This document shows positions 40,520-40,632 of a stretch of DNA of 40,632 nt, piece after piece. Location of the stretch: positions 1-40,632 of the forward strand of contig NZ_KQ058702.1 of assembly GCF_000982955.1 (NCBI RefSeq). Reading direction: 5' to 3'. The stretch comes from Micromonospora sp. HK10. Its GTDB lineage: Bacteria > Actinomycetota > Actinomycetes > Mycobacteriales > Micromonosporaceae. The position numbers and the translations under genes were made by a program. Below the pieces are notes generated by a model. It made no database searches. It worked only from the letters and a program-made list of their open reading frames with translations, and was not told the DNA's origin. How positions within the stretch are numbered: the stretch's first letter is position 1; each line of letters opens with the position of its first letter.

Positions 40520-40632
40520 GCCGGCGGTGGCCGGCGGGTGGCGGGGTGGCCGGAAGTGGCGGGCGGCCGGAGGGTGGCGGGCGGCCGGAGGGTGGCGGGG
40601 CGGGTGGTGCGTGGCGGGTGGCGGGTGGCGGG
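40520..40632. repeat. G-rich degenerate tandem repeats at the window end
   Basis: GGTGGC/GGCGGCCGGA-type units recur, ending in GGTGGCG heptads. Runs of GGG and GGGG spaced by a few bases could fold into G-quadruplexes. The array continues past the window edge. Confidence 0.6.

Larger units (their letters stand above)
39857..40632. other. 776-bp gene-free, repeat-rich end of the window
   Basis: No frame here has convincing codon bias, start site or homology. Contents in order are three 15-bp repeats (about 39888-39930), a degenerate array of GTGCCACGGTGGCCGGCGCG-like units of about 32-36 bp (39978-40125), an unusually A+T-rich stretch (about 40190-40320), the palindromic repeat copy 2 (40347-40420), and G-rich GGTGGCGGGCGG-type repeats from 40520 to the end. 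Confidence 0.6.

Overview
The window is high-GC actinobacterial chromosome. The codon use, the many GTG starts, the ATGA/GTGA gene overlaps and the protein families (DivIVA-like coiled coil, MEDS sensors, DUF72, Pr6Pr, LutABC, stress-sigma-like promoters) suggest Micromonosporaceae (Micromonospora or a close relative). That assignment is inference; there is no rRNA or marker gene here. I found no tRNA, rRNA, CRISPR array, transposase or phage gene.

Layout. 1-6.1 kb: a secreted GH26-like glycosidase, a secreted cyclophilin, a secreted metallophosphoesterase with a possible PHO-box region, and an MFS transporter coupled to a TolB-like propeller protein. 6.2-10 kb: a large-subunit catalase (katE) with a stress-sigma-type promoter, a 546-bp non-coding stretch with a long palindromic repeat, and a proline iminopeptidase. 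10-17.4 kb: a small secreted SH3 protein, a DivIVA-like protein, the lactate-oxidation operon lutABC, and an overlapping MEDS-STAS / MEDS-ATPase pair that looks like a partner-switching module. 17.4-26.8 kb: housekeeping and accessory genes (LigT-like, two DinB-like proteins, GH88/105, SCP2 plus glycogen debranching enzyme, Pr6Pr, DUF72) and three small or unknown genes, two of which have GNNT-N15-GGGTA promoters.

26.9-38.2 kb is the centre of interest: a minus-strand operon of nine or ten genes, almost all overlapping. In transcription order it encodes a NodU-type carbamoyltransferase, a GT2, a fused GmhB phosphatase-GT9 heptosyltransferase, two GT4-type transferases, a GmhA isomerase with a His-rich repeat tail, a bifunctional HldE, a classical SDR, a second GT9 and an alpha/beta hydrolase. 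These are the enzymes of ADP-heptose synthesis and heptosyl transfer, known from Gram-negative LPS core synthesis, here in an organism that should have no LPS. The predicted product is a carbamoylated, heptose-containing envelope glycan or glycolipid. The divergent promoter region holds a DosR-like palindrome and faces a cupin gene. The cupin is followed by a YwiC-like membrane protein whose N-terminal linker appears frameshifted. The last 776 bp are gene-free, repeat-rich sequence with a second copy of the palindromic repeat.
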